A stretch of DNA of 64,000 nucleotides, taken from positions 1-64,000 of the forward strand of contig JAAMEZ010000028.1 in assembly GCA_013322215.1 (NCBI GenBank), in the 5' to 3' direction. The position numbers and the translations under genes were made by a program. This DNA comes from Martinezella rhizogenes (GTDB taxonomy: Bacteria > Pseudomonadota > Alphaproteobacteria > Rhizobiales > Rhizobiaceae). Of this stretch, positions 45,704 to 54,515 are shown piece by piece. Under the pieces are notes generated by a model. That model was given only the letters and a program-made list of their open reading frames with translations, was not told the origin of the DNA and did no database searches. Every line of letters begins with the position of its first letter. Within the stretch, counting starts at the first letter, position 1.

Positions 45704-46537
45704 TTGGACGCCAAGACTCTACTCGCCGTACTCCCTGAAGACGTTGATTCCACGGGGGAAACGGAAGCCAAAGGCGTACGCCGTTCGCGCGTAAGCGGCA
45801 TCGACCGCGCGCTGCAGGTGATCGATTATCTCTATGAAACCGGCGCACCGGCTGGAGCCTATGCGATTGCCAAGGCGATCAAGGCGCCTCTTTCGACCGT
45901 CTATGTGATCATCGACGATCTGGTCGAAAAGAACATGCTCGGCCGCAATGCCGACGGCTCCGTCTGGCTCGGGGCGCGTCTTTATCATTACGGTCTCGCC
46001 TATGCCCGGTCGCTGGATTTCATGAGCGTCGCCACCCGCGAAATGCACGACCTTTGCCGACAGGCGAGCGAGACGGTGCAGGTCTGCGGCCGCGACGGCG
46101 ACAACATGCTTGTGCTGGCGATGGCGGACGGACCAAGCCATTTCCAGGTCGCCTCCCGCGTCGGAACCCGCGTGCCGCTCAACTGGACGGCCTCCGGCCG
46201 GCTTCTCGTCGGCCACCTGCCCGAAGAGGAAAGGATCGAGCTTTTCAAGCGCTGTGCCCGCACCTCGCCGACCGGCCGGGCCGAGGTCGATGCCGGTGTA
46301 CTCTCCGATGCCGCGGGCAAGGCTTTTGAAGAGCGCTTGTCGGTTCAGGTGGCAGAGTCCGATTATGCGGTTGCCTGCATCGCCTCGCCGGTCGTGGACC
46401 GGGACGGCCAGTGTGTCGCGACCATTTCGATCGTGCTGCCGGAACAGAAAGTCTTTTCCGACGGCAACCATTATGGCGAGCAGGTACGCGCGGCTGCCGA
46501 GCGGATCGAAAAGTTGATGGGCTGGCGCAACCACTGA
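45704..46537 (+). CDS. IclR-family transcriptional regulator
   Basis: A 277-residue IclR protein. The HTH is at residues 30-80 (SGIDRALQVIDYLYETGAPAGAYAIAKAIKAPLSTVYVIIDDL) and the effector domain follows with AMADGPSHFQVASRVGTRVPLNWTASGR near residue 150. It probably represses the SelA/ATPase and ABC/deacetylase transcripts on either side. Start is TTG 45704 with GAGGAG 7 bases upstream; no ATG fits the HTH start. It ends 14 bp before an interspersed repeat fragment. Confidence 0.88.
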   Translation: MDAKTLLAVLPEDVDSTGETEAKGVRRSRVSGIDRALQVIDYLYETGAPAGAYAIAKAIKAPLSTVYVIIDDLVEKNMLGRNADGSVWLGARLYHYGLAYARSLDFMSVATREMHDLCRQASETVQVCGRDGDNMLVLAMADGPSHFQVASRVGTRVPLNWTASGRLLVGHLPEEERIELFKRCARTSPTGRAEVDAGVLSDAAGKAFEERLSVQVAESDYAVACIASPVVDRDGQCVATISIVLPEQKVFSDGNHYGEQVRAAAERIEKLMGWRNH

Positions 46538-46550
46538 ATTCGTCCTCCTT

Positions 46551-46602
46551 AGAGCAATTCCAGCAAAAGTGTGACGGGGTTTTGCGTCCGGAATTGCGTA
46601 AA
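46551..46602. repeat. Interspersed palindromic repeat, half copy C
   Basis: In reverse orientation this matches the second half of the repeats at 35596 and 50179 (CAATTCC, CGGGGTTTTGCGTCCGGAATTGCG). GCAATTCC (46554-46561) and GGAATTGC (46590-46597) can pair. It lies between the convergent IclR and RidA ends and may terminate both. Confidence 0.65.
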
Positions 46603-46604
46603 AA

Positions 46605-47102
46605 CTAGTCGTTAAGCGAGACGATCGCTTCGATTTCGACCGTGATGTTGCCAGGCAGCGAGCCAAACCCGACGGCCGAGCGGGCATGCTGGCCCGCTTC
46701 GCCGAAGACCTCGATAAACAGGTCCGAGCAGCCGTTGATGACGCTTGGATGATCCTCGAAATGCGGCACGGCGTTGACCATGCCGAGCAGCTTCACCACC
46801 CGCTTCACCCGGGAGAGATCGCCGAGCGCGCCGTGCATGACGGCAAGCAGGTTGATGCCCGTCAGCCGTGCGTGCTGATAGGCCCGGTCGACGCCGACGT
46901 CACCGCCGACCTTGCCGGAATGGAGATGACCATCCAGCTCCCGCGGTCCCTGGCCCGATAGATAAAGCACGTTGCCCTCGCGGACGTGGGTCACAAAATT
47001 GGCGATTGGCGGTGGCGGCGGCGGCAGCTCGATCCCGAGCGCAGCCAGTCGCTGGTAAGGTGTTTGCGCTGCTGAAGCGGCCTGTGTTGGGGACGTGTTC
47101 AC
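46605..47102 (-). CDS. RidA/YjgF-family protein
   Basis: A 165-residue RidA-family protein with a longer than usual N-terminus (the canonical family is about 130). It includes PIANFVTHVREGNVLYLSGQGP, LTGINLLAVMHGALGDLSRVKRVVKLLGMVNA and a GNITVEIEAIVSL ending, the usual YjgF blocks. RidA enzymes hydrolyse reactive enamine or imine products of PLP enzymes. A SelA-like PLP enzyme in the same locus makes that role fitting. GTG 47102 with AGGAG upstream is preferred over longer in-frame starts. A poly-Pro run (PPPPPP) precedes the fold. Confidence 0.85.
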   Translation of the reverse strand: MNTSPTQAASAAQTPYQRLAALGIELPPPPPPIANFVTHVREGNVLYLSGQGPRELDGHLHSGKVGGDVGVDRAYQHARLTGINLLAVMHGALGDLSRVKRVVKLLGMVNAVPHFEDHPSVINGCSDLFIEVFGEAGQHARSAVGFGSLPGNITVEIEAIVSLND

Positions 47103-47136
47103 GTATGCTCCTGCTATGCGATCCTTGGTGTTTCGA

Positions 47137-48345
47137 TTAGCGCCACGAATAACCGTGGCTGTGGCGGACAAGCTTGCGCGCGCGGGGGATGTAGCGGCTG
47201 GCGGTAATCGCCTCCGCGCCGATCACCGCGTAACGCGGCTCGAACAGCTTGCTCAGGCGCGAGACGTCGCCGTTTGAATCGGTCGCCTCGAGATCCGAGT
47301 CCACCAGGTCGAAGATGGTGAAGTCGGCGCGTTCGCCGACCGACAGCCGGTTTTCCATCGAAAGCTTGATGACCGAGGCCGGTGCGTGGGTAACGGCGTC
47401 CACCACCTTGTCGAACGGCATGCCGACCGAGAGCAGCTTGGACATGGTGGTCGCCAGGTCCCAGACCGGGAAGTTCATCGAATGCCCGTGCAGGTCGGTC
47501 GAGATGGAGTAGGGCAGCAGGCCGCGCCTGATCGCCGCTTCCGCGACCTTGAAGGAGAAGGAGGCGCCTCCATGGCCGATATCGAGCCTTATGCCTTCGC
47601 CGGCGCAACGTTCGGCGAGATTGTAGAGGTCCTCGTCCTCCATGATGCTCGAACCGGCCTTGCCATTGAAGCAGTGCGTGACGACATCGCCCGGTCCAAG
47701 GATTTCGAGCACTTCGTCGTAGAGCGCCGGCGGCTCGCCGACATGCACCATCATCGGCACCTTCAGGATCTTGGCGATTTTCTTGCCGAGCTTGACGGGC
47801 GTTACCCCCCAGGAGCCGGTGATGACGTGGCTTGCACGGACCTTGATGCCGACGATGTGCTCGCTGTTCTCGGCATAGCATTCGAGGATGCGGTCGAGGT
47901 CGATATCCTTGATATCGCGCAATTCTGGAACGCGATTGCAAGCAACGAGGCCGATCGAACCGAGATTGAGGAAGGCCTTGATGCGCTCCCTGGAGGGTTC
48001 AATGATATATTCGCGGAAACCATGAAAATTGGCTTCGCCGGCAGAACCTGCATCGACCAGTGTCGTGACGCCGCGCTCGGCGCCGCATTCGGACGGGCGG
48101 ATCGAGATATCAGTGCCGCCATGCCAGATATGGACGTGCAGGTCGATCCAGCCGGGCGAAACCCAGGCACCCTTGCCATCGACGCGCTCGACATCGCCGG
48201 GAGCGGCGAGCTGCGAGCCGACAGCTGTGATCTTGCCGTCGGCGCCGATGAGGATGTCCATGACGCCGGTCGGCGTATCACTGCCGAAAGCCATAGGCTT
48301 TACATTGGTGAGGAGGAGCGGCTTGCCCGCTTTTTCACCGGTCAT
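47137..48345 (-). CDS. EF0837/Atu3266-type amidohydrolase/deacetylase
   Basis: A 402-residue amidohydrolase. The metal motif is GWIDLHVHIWHGG near residue 68, with further ligands in IVGIKVRASHV (Lys near 165), MMVHVGEPP and YSISTDLHGHSMN. The family, named for EF0837 and Atu3266, includes deacetylases of small acetylated acids and amides whose natural substrate is not settled. It is co-transcribed with family-5 permeases upstream (abutting stop and start at 48345-48346) and RidA downstream. I infer hydrolysis of an imported N- or O-acylated compound ahead of the SelA-like enzyme. Confidence 0.87.
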   Translation of the reverse strand: MTGEKAGKPLLLTNVKPMAFGSDTPTGVMDILIGADGKITAVGSQLAAPGDVERVDGKGAWVSPGWIDLHVHIWHGGTDISIRPSECGAERGVTTLVDAGSAGEANFHGFREYIIEPSRERIKAFLNLGSIGLVACNRVPELRDIKDIDLDRILECYAENSEHIVGIKVRASHVITGSWGVTPVKLGKKIAKILKVPMMVHVGEPPALYDEVLEILGPGDVVTHCFNGKAGSSIMEDEDLYNLAERCAGEGIRLDIGHGGASFSFKVAEAAIRRGLLPYSISTDLHGHSMNFPVWDLATTMSKLLSVGMPFDKVVDAVTHAPASVIKLSMENRLSVGERADFTIFDLVDSDLEATDSNGDVSRLSKLFEPRYAVIGAEAITASRYIPRARKLVRHSHGYSWR

Positions 48346-49224
48346 TTACAGGTCCTTTCGAAGTCTTGGATCGAGCATGTCCCGCAGGCCGTCACCGACC
48401 ATTTGCAGCGAGAGCACGGAGAGAATGATGGCGAAGCCCGGGAAATAGGTCATCCAGTCGGCCTGGCCGATATATTGGCGGCCGGCGGCGATCATGGTTC
48501 CCCAAGTCGGGATTTCGGGGCTGACGCCGAGGCCGAGGAAGGAGAGCCCGGCTTCGGCCAGCATGGCGCTGGCGAAGAGAAACGAGCCCTGTACCAGGAT
48601 TGGCGACAGGAGGTTTCTAAGGACGTGCCGCGTCATGATGTGAAACGTCGAGATGCCGAGAGCCTTGGCTGCCTCGACGTAAGGAAGCTCGCGGATAACA
48701 AGCGTCGAGGCGCGGACGATGCGGGCCAGCCGCGGCGCGTACACGATCGACAGCGCGACGATGACCGTCGTCAGCGATGGTCCGAGGGCTGCGACAAGCG
48801 CGATGGCAAGCAGGATGTCGGGAAACGCCATCATCGCATCGATCAGACGGGCGATTGGCGTGTCGAGCCTCTGAAAGAAGCCGGCGAGCAGGCCGAGCGT
48901 GACGCCGATCGCTGCCGACAATGCCACTACGGCCGCCCCGACGAGCAGCGACAGCCGTCCTGCATAGATGGTGCGGGAGAAGATATCGCGGCCGAATTCG
49001 TCGGTGCCGAACCAGTAGATCTGGCTTGGCGGCTTCAACCTGTTGACGATCGAAAGTTTCGAGGGCGAGTAGGGTGCGATCCATGGGGCGAGGATGGCAA
49101 GCAGCACGAAGATCGTCAGCACGATCAGGCCTGCGGTGACCGTCTTGCGCTTCAGAAGCCGGCGAAGGAACTTGCTCCGCTCGCTCGGCGCCTGTTTCTG
49201 TGTATCGGTTGCGATATCGGCCAT
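48346..49224 (-). CDS. ABC permease, DppC type
   Basis: A 292-residue inner-membrane permease with the DppC N-terminal region, the periplasmic PPSQIYWFGTDEFGRDIFSR segment and an EAA loop PYVEAAKALGISTFHIMTRHVLRN, in part. The ATG overlaps the DppB-type stop (ATGA at 49224). It ends directly against the deacetylase start. Together with 49224-50165 it forms the channel of the second family-5 transporter. Confidence 0.9.
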   Translation of the reverse strand: MADIATDTQKQAPSERSKFLRRLLKRKTVTAGLIVLTIFVLLAILAPWIAPYSPSKLSIVNRLKPPSQIYWFGTDEFGRDIFSRTIYAGRLSLLVGAAVVALSAAIGVTLGLLAGFFQRLDTPIARLIDAMMAFPDILLAIALVAALGPSLTTVIVALSIVYAPRLARIVRASTLVIRELPYVEAAKALGISTFHIMTRHVLRNLLSPILVQGSFLFASAMLAEAGLSFLGLGVSPEIPTWGTMIAAGRQYIGQADWMTYFPGFAIILSVLSLQMVGDGLRDMLDPRLRKDL

Positions 49225-50165
49225 CAGTAGCGTACCCTCGGATCAACCAGCAGGTAGAGCATGTCGATCGCAAAATTGATCAGGACATAGAGGCCGGCGA
49301 TGACGAGCAAAGCCCCCTGGATCACCGGATAATCGCGGCGCAGCACCGCCGAGACGACGAGGCTTCCGACCCCCGGCAGGCCGAAGACGGTCTCGGTGAC
49401 GACAGCGCCGGAAATCAGGACTGCGGCGGTCAGCCCAAGGACGGTGAGAATTGGAATGAGCGCGTTCTTCAGCGCATGTTTGAGGACGACGCGGCGCTCG
49501 ATCAGGCCTTTCGCGCGGGCAGTGCGGATATAGTCGTCCCCGAGTACGTCGAGCATCGATGCGCGGGTGAAGCGCAGGATCAGCGCGGAGGAGACGAGGC
49601 CGAGTGCGACTGCCGGCAGCGTTAGATGGTACATGCGATCGAGGAAACTTGCGCCCGGTCCGCCATAGCCGGACACCGGGAAGATCCCCAAGCGCACCGC
49701 GAAGAATTGCATCAGGATGAGGCCGAGCCAGAAGCTCGGTATGCTCGCCGCCAGCATACCGATCGCCATCGAAGCCTGGTCGACGAGCGATCCGCGCCGA
49801 TAGGCGGCATAGATGCCGATCGGCAGCGCGATAACGCCTGCGATGAGAAGCGAGAACAGCGTCAGGAAAAAGGTCGGCTCGGCGCGTTCAAGAAGTGCGG
49901 AGGAGACCGGAATATTGAGAAAGATCGACTGACCGAGATCGCCCTTCAACAACTGCCCGACATAGAACAGGTATTGGACGATGATGGATTGGTCGAGGCC
50001 AAGCCGGGTGCGAAGTTCGGCAATATCCTGCGCGGTCGCATCCGGGCCGAGCATGACGGCGGCCGGATCGCCAGGGGTCACGCGCACGATCACGAAGACG
50101 ATCGTGACGACGAGAAACATCACGACGATCATGCCCGCAAGACGTTGAAGAATGTAGCGTATCAT
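49224..50165 (-). CDS. ABC permease, DppB type
   Basis: A 313-residue permease with six helices, starting MIRYILQRLAGMIVVMFLV, a periplasmic loop with MLGPDATAQDIAELRTRLGLDQ, and the EAA loop DDYIRTARAKGLIERRVVLKHALKN, in part. Start ATG 50165; an in-frame leader upstream would be read from the interspersed repeat and is unlikely. The repeat and a hairpin separate it from the upstream binding-protein gene. Confidence 0.9.
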   Translation of the reverse strand: MIRYILQRLAGMIVVMFLVVTIVFVIVRVTPGDPAAVMLGPDATAQDIAELRTRLGLDQSIIVQYLFYVGQLLKGDLGQSIFLNIPVSSALLERAEPTFFLTLFSLLIAGVIALPIGIYAAYRRGSLVDQASMAIGMLAASIPSFWLGLILMQFFAVRLGIFPVSGYGGPGASFLDRMYHLTLPAVALGLVSSALILRFTRASMLDVLGDDYIRTARAKGLIERRVVLKHALKNALIPILTVLGLTAAVLISGAVVTETVFGLPGVGSLVVSAVLRRDYPVIQGALLVIAGLYVLINFAIDMLYLLVDPRVRY

Positions 50166-50178
50166 TGCGTCGGTTCCC

Positions 50179-50282
50179 AGAGTGGTTCCGCTTTTCTTCG
50201 AACCGCGGAACCACTCTATTTCTTTGTTCTCTCGCAATTCCGGACGGAAAACCGCTGCGCACTTTTCCTGGAATAGCTCTAG
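50179..50282. repeat. Interspersed palindromic repeat, copy B
   Basis: Perfect 13-bp hairpin AGAGTGGTTCCGC (50179-50191) and GCGGAACCACTCT (50205-50217), followed by the same second half as copy A (CCGGACGGAAAACCGCT, CACTTTTCCTGGAA). It lies inside an operon between the binding-protein and permease genes. Confidence 0.75.
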
Positions 50283-50307
50283 GTCCGCAAACGGACAGGA
50301 TCGGTAA

Positions 50308-50333
50308 CGGGCGCCGGTTGCGACCGGCGCCCG
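50308..50333 (-). terminator. Intra-operon attenuator after the binding-protein gene
   Basis: A perfect 11-bp stem, CGGGCGCCGGT (50308-50318) with ACCGGCGCCCG (50323-50333) and a 4-base loop, lies 15 bp after the binding-protein stop on the minus strand. There is no T-run. It may stabilise the upstream mRNA or terminate partly, giving excess binding protein. Confidence 0.5.
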
Positions 50334-50348
50334 AGCGCCTTGGGAGGC

Positions 50349-51875
50349 TTATTTCTTGATCGATGCGTTCCAGAAGTAGGGCCATGGCGCCGGGTCGACG
50401 CCTTGAAGCTTGGTGGAGATCGCCGCAACGGCGTTGAAGTCGCCGATCTTCATCATGGGAGCTTCGTCATAGATGGTCTTTTGAACGTTTGCCCAAAGCT
50501 CGATACGCTTCTTGGGATCGACCTCGGTGTTGAACGCGTCGATTGCCGCCTTGCTTGTCGGCGTCGTCCACCAGCCGGGAGAACTTGGCGACAGCGTGCC
50601 GATCAGCGCCGGTTCCGGCAGGAAGGGGCTGTGGCTGATGTAGATGTCCCACAGCGCCTTGTCGGTGCGGCGCTGGGTGAGTGTTGCCCAGTCGACCACC
50701 TGAAGGTCGACCGTGAAGCCCGCCTGTTTCAGATATTCGGCCGCGACCTGCGCCATCTTGTAGTGGAATTCGTATTGGCGGCTGGTCAGGATGCGGATCG
50801 GTTCGCCCTTATAGCCCGCGGCCTTGGCGGCGGCGGCAGCGGCTTCCGGATCGGCGATGTTGTAGTTGCCCTTGACGCCGGCATCCGTGCTCCAGGTATA
50901 GGGGGCAGGGTACATATTGCCGTCGACTGTATAGAAATTCGTGCTGCCGAAGGCCGCTGCCAGCATATCCTCCATGCTGAGCGCCTGACGGATCGCCTTG
51001 CGGATCGCGATATTCTTCGTGATGCCGTCTGCGGTATTGAAGACGAAGACGGGATAGCCGAACGGCTTCAGGAGCAGCGGCTGGGTTGCCGAGGAGGACT
51101 TCAGCTTGTCGAAGGATTCGACCGGAAGACTGTCGATATAGTCGTACTGACCGGAAATGGCCGCCTCGACGCGGGTATTGGCATCGGGAACCGGAACGAA
51201 GCGGATTTCGTCGAGATATTGATGGCGGGCGCCGCCGTAACCGTTGCTTTCCCCATCGCGCGGCTTGTAGCCGTCGAAGCGCACCAGCTGGATATATTGG
51301 TCGGGCTTGCGCTCCTTCAGCATGTAGGGGCCGGTGCCGATGAAGTCGGTCATCGTGTCCGCCTGCTTGCTGGCCGGAATGATGATGGCGGCGGAGTTGT
51401 TGAAGGCAAGCAGCGAGGTGAGCGGGGCGTAGGGTTGCTTCAGCTTGATGATGACAGTTGCCGGATCCTGGGCGGTGATCGATTCAATGAAGCCGCCCGC
51501 CTGCTTGCCGCGCGACGCCAGCTTGATCCAGCGGTTGAGCGAGGCGACCACGTCGTTGGAGGTCATGACGCTGCCGTCGTGGAACTTGATGCCGGTTCTG
51601 AGCTTGATCGTGTAGGTTTTGCCGTCGGCGCTGATCTCGGGCAGACTTTCGGCAAGCAGCGGCGTGACATTCCAGCTCTTGTCGAAGGTGTAGAGCGTTT
51701 CGAAGATGTGCTGCGTGACGATTCCGACGAGATCGGCCGTGGAGGTCATTGGATCGAGCGTCGGCGGCTCGCCGATCGTTGCGACGTTGATGACGCCGCC
51801 TTTTTCCTGGGCCATCAATAGCGAGGGGGCTGCAATCAAGGCAGCCGCAATCAGCAAGCCGGCACTTAGCTTCAT
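50349..51875 (-). CDS. ABC substrate-binding protein, family 5, second locus
   Basis: A 508-residue periplasmic protein with a signal peptide at residues 1-22 (MKLSAGLLIAAALIAAPSLLMA). The mature chain shows LDPMTSTADLVGIVTQHIFETLY, LRTGIKFHDGSVMTSNDVVASLNRW and GTGPYMLKERK, the usual family-5 blocks. Start ATG 51875 has GGGAG upstream. Upstream is a palindrome at 51907-51926. It heads the transcript running through permeases, deacetylase and RidA. The ligand is probably the acylated compound acted on by the deacetylase. Confidence 0.9.
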   Translation of the reverse strand: MKLSAGLLIAAALIAAPSLLMAQEKGGVINVATIGEPPTLDPMTSTADLVGIVTQHIFETLYTFDKSWNVTPLLAESLPEISADGKTYTIKLRTGIKFHDGSVMTSNDVVASLNRWIKLASRGKQAGGFIESITAQDPATVIIKLKQPYAPLTSLLAFNNSAAIIIPASKQADTMTDFIGTGPYMLKERKPDQYIQLVRFDGYKPRDGESNGYGGARHQYLDEIRFVPVPDANTRVEAAISGQYDYIDSLPVESFDKLKSSSATQPLLLKPFGYPVFVFNTADGITKNIAIRKAIRQALSMEDMLAAAFGSTNFYTVDGNMYPAPYTWSTDAGVKGNYNIADPEAAAAAAKAAGYKGEPIRILTSRQYEFHYKMAQVAAEYLKQAGFTVDLQVVDWATLTQRRTDKALWDIYISHSPFLPEPALIGTLSPSSPGWWTTPTSKAAIDAFNTEVDPKKRIELWANVQKTIYDEAPMMKIGDFNAVAAISTKLQGVDPAPWPYFWNASIKK

Positions 51876-51906
51876 TGATATTCTCCCATTTATGTTCCAC
51901 AATTAT

Positions 51907-51926
51907 GTTATATAGAATTTTATAAC
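51907..51926. promoter_or_regulatory. Candidate operator upstream of the binding-protein gene
   Basis: GTTATA (51907-51912) and TATAAC (51921-51926) form a perfect dyad with an AT-rich 8-bp spacer, 31 bp upstream of the start codon. It could be an IclR or GntR-type site or part of the core promoter. Confidence 0.4.
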
Positions 51927-52054
51927 AGAATACAGGACACGCGCGGGCTGTCAATGGCAGCAAAAACAAGACCGCATAGGCTCGAATGCAAACAGGTTCA
52001 GTCTTGCCGAAATACTTTGGTCGGAGCAGATTGCAGCGATAGAGGAGATAGTGC

Positions 52055-54475
52055 ATGGCGCTTTACGATGCTTCCGGCTCCAACGTGAACGGTATCGAGC
52101 CTCGCTGGACGTCCAGCGCAAAGAGTGGAATTGGCACAGCACTTTCGCCAGCCTGCCGCATCTGGTTCACACTCAGTCATGGCATCCTGAACGAAGTCTA
52201 CTATCCCCGCGTCGACAGCGCCTGTACCCGCGACATCGGATTGATCGTCACAGGTCCCAACGGTTATTTTTCGGATGAAAAGCGCGATACGGAGAGCGTC
52301 GTCACGACTGTCGAGGACGGCGTTCCGGCCTACCGGTTGATCAATACCGCAATCGACGGCCGTTACCGGATCATCAAGCGCATCATCGTCGATCCGATGC
52401 GCAGCAGCTTGCTTCAGCAGATATCATTCGAGCCGCTTGAAGGAACGATCCACGATTATCGCCTTTACCTGCTTGCCGCTCCGCATCTGGTCAACGCAGG
52501 TTACGGCAATACGGGCTGGGTGGGAGACTATAAGGGCACGCCGATGCTTTTTGCGACGGGCACAGGCGGCGTCTCGCTTGCACTTGCCGTCAGCGGCGGC
52601 TGGCGGACAGCCTCTGCCGGCTATGTCGGCATTTCCGACGGATGGCAGCAGTTGCGGAAGGCGGCTCAACTGGACACGTCCCTTGCGCGCGCCGCCGATG
52701 GTAACGTCGCATTGACCGGCGAAATCGATCTGACCGGTGGCAGCGACACCGTCGTCGTATCGCTCGGCTTTGGTAGCCACGCCAAGGAAGCCGGCTACAA
52801 TGCTCTTGCCAGTCTGCAGGCCGGCTATGAGAGCGCCGAGCGCAGCTATGTTTCCGACTGGCGGACATGGCAGGATGGCTTGCTGGCGCTCGACGAACCG
52901 AGGGCACCGCCGCCCGAGCTCAATCGCTATCGGATATCGACAGCCGTTCTGGCAACGCACCGGCCTCTCTCCTTCGAGGGGCCGGCCGTTGCTTCTCTCT
53001 CCATTCCTTGGGGATTTGCCAAGGGAGATGAGGACCTCGGAGGCTATCATCTGGTCTGGCCGCGCGATCTGGTCGAGACCGCCGGCGGCTTCCTGGCCGC
53101 GGGTGCCTCGCAGGACGCGCTGCGGATTCTGGCCTATCTGCGCGTCATCCAGGAGGAGGATGGGCATTGGCCGCAGAATTGCTGGCTGGATGGTGAGCCT
53201 TACTGGACCGGGATACAGATGGATGAGTGCGCTTTCCCGATCCTGCTTGCGGATGCACTGCGTCGCGAGGGAGCGCTAACGGGCAAATTGCTCTTGTCCT
53301 ATATGCCGATGGTCGAACGCGCCGCGCGCTATGTGGTCATCAACGGCCCCGTCACCGGTGAGGACCGTTGGGAAGAGGATGGCGGCTTTTCTCCCTTCAC
53401 GTTGGCGGTTGAAATCGCTGCCCTGCTGGCGGCGGCCGACATTCTGGAAATTGCCGGGCAAACGCACAATGCGGACTACTTGCGGCAGACTGCCGATGCC
53501 TGGAATGACCAGGTCGAGCGCTGGACCTATGTCAGCAGCGATGCGGAGAGCTCGGGCCTAGGGGTCAAGGGCTACTATGTCCGTATTGCGCCTCCGGAAA
53601 TAGCCGATGGAACCTCGCCGGCCGATGGTTTCGTGCCGATCAAGAACAGGCCGCCTGCCGAATCCTTTTTGCCGACCGCCCGCGTCGTCAGTCCCGATGC
53701 CTTGGCGCTGGTACGCTTCGGGTTGCGTGCCGCCGACGATCCCCGCATCCTCGACACCGTCAGGGTTATCGACGCACAACTCAAATGCGACCTGCCGCAG
53801 GGCCGGCTATGGTACCGTTATACGGGTGACGGTTATGGCGAGCATGAAGACGGCGGGCCATTCGACGGCACCGGTATTGGGCGCCCGTGGCCGCTGCTTG
53901 CAGGCGAACGAGCCCATTATGAGCTCGCGGCCGGTCGACCGGAAGTCGCTCTGGAGCTGCTCAAGACACTCGAGCAGTCCGCAGGGGAGGGCGGGCTGTT
54001 GCCCGAACAGGTGTGGGACCAGCCCGATGTCCCGGAGCTGGGTCTTGTCCTCGGGAAACCTTCCGGCAGCGCCATGCCGCTTGTCTGGGCTCATGCCGAG
54101 CATATCAAACTCTTGCGCTCGCTGAGAGACGGGGCCGTTTTCGACATGCCGCCGCAGGGTGTCGAGCGCTATGTGAAAAACAAGGTTACGGCACCCTTCG
54201 TGCTCTGGCGTTTCAACAATAAGCTGTCGCAGCTTTCCGTTGGCAAGCGTCTGCGGGTCGAGGTCATGGCCCGTGCCAGCGTTCGCTGGAGTCTCGATGG
54301 CTGGGCCAGCGTCAACGATACCGAAACGCGCCAAAATGGCTTCGGCATACATGTTGCGGAGCTGTCATGCGAGCGCCTGGCGAAAGGTGCGGTGATTGCC
54401 TTTACCTTTTACTGGCCCGACACCGACCATTGGGAAGGAGAGGATTTCTCCGTCTCGGTCTTTGAAGCGCCATAG
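52055..54475 (+). CDS. GH15 glucan 1,4-alpha-glucosidase-like protein, cytoplasmic
   Basis: An 806-residue glycoside hydrolase of family 15. Residues 1-270 form the N-terminal beta-sandwich (WFTLSHGILNEVYYPRVD); the (alpha/alpha)6 barrel follows from about 290, with DLGGYHLVWPRDLVE near 330 and the catalytic glutamate region GEDRWEEDGGFSPFTLA near 436-441. A second acid is expected in LLPEQVWD near 651. No signal peptide is visible, so it acts in the cytosol on glycogen-derived glucans, maltooligosaccharides or trehalose. RBS AGAGGAG precedes ATG 52055. The next gene is a ROK glucokinase that would phosphorylate the released glucose. Confidence 0.9.
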   Translation: MALYDASGSNVNGIEPRWTSSAKSGIGTALSPACRIWFTLSHGILNEVYYPRVDSACTRDIGLIVTGPNGYFSDEKRDTESVVTTVEDGVPAYRLINTAIDGRYRIIKRIIVDPMRSSLLQQISFEPLEGTIHDYRLYLLAAPHLVNAGYGNTGWVGDYKGTPMLFATGTGGVSLALAVSGGWRTASAGYVGISDGWQQLRKAAQLDTSLARAADGNVALTGEIDLTGGSDTVVVSLGFGSHAKEAGYNALASLQAGYESAERSYVSDWRTWQDGLLALDEPRAPPPELNRYRISTAVLATHRPLSFEGPAVASLSIPWGFAKGDEDLGGYHLVWPRDLVETAGGFLAAGASQDALRILAYLRVIQEEDGHWPQNCWLDGEPYWTGIQMDECAFPILLADALRREGALTGKLLLSYMPMVERAARYVVINGPVTGEDRWEEDGGFSPFTLAVEIAALLAAADILEIAGQTHNADYLRQTADAWNDQVERWTYVSSDAESSGLGVKGYYVRIAPPEIADGTSPADGFVPIKNRPPAESFLPTARVVSPDALALVRFGLRAADDPRILDTVRVIDAQLKCDLPQGRLWYRYTGDGYGEHEDGGPFDGTGIGRPWPLLAGERAHYELAAGRPEVALELLKTLEQSAGEGGLLPEQVWDQPDVPELGLVLGKPSGSAMPLVWAHAEHIKLLRSLRDGAVFDMPPQGVERYVKNKVTAPFVLWRFNNKLSQLSVGKRLRVEVMARASVRWSLDGWASVNDTETRQNGFGIHVAELSCERLAKGAVIAFTFYWPDTDHWEGEDFSVSVFEAP

Positions 54476-54515
54476 TACGAATTGTGCCGATCACGGATAG
54501 AAAGTGTGGACGAAG

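Noticed and set aside
47386..49230. 614-residue plus-strand frame opposite the deacetylase and permease
   Set aside because: Highly charged antisense frame with no family feature, covering two clear genes.
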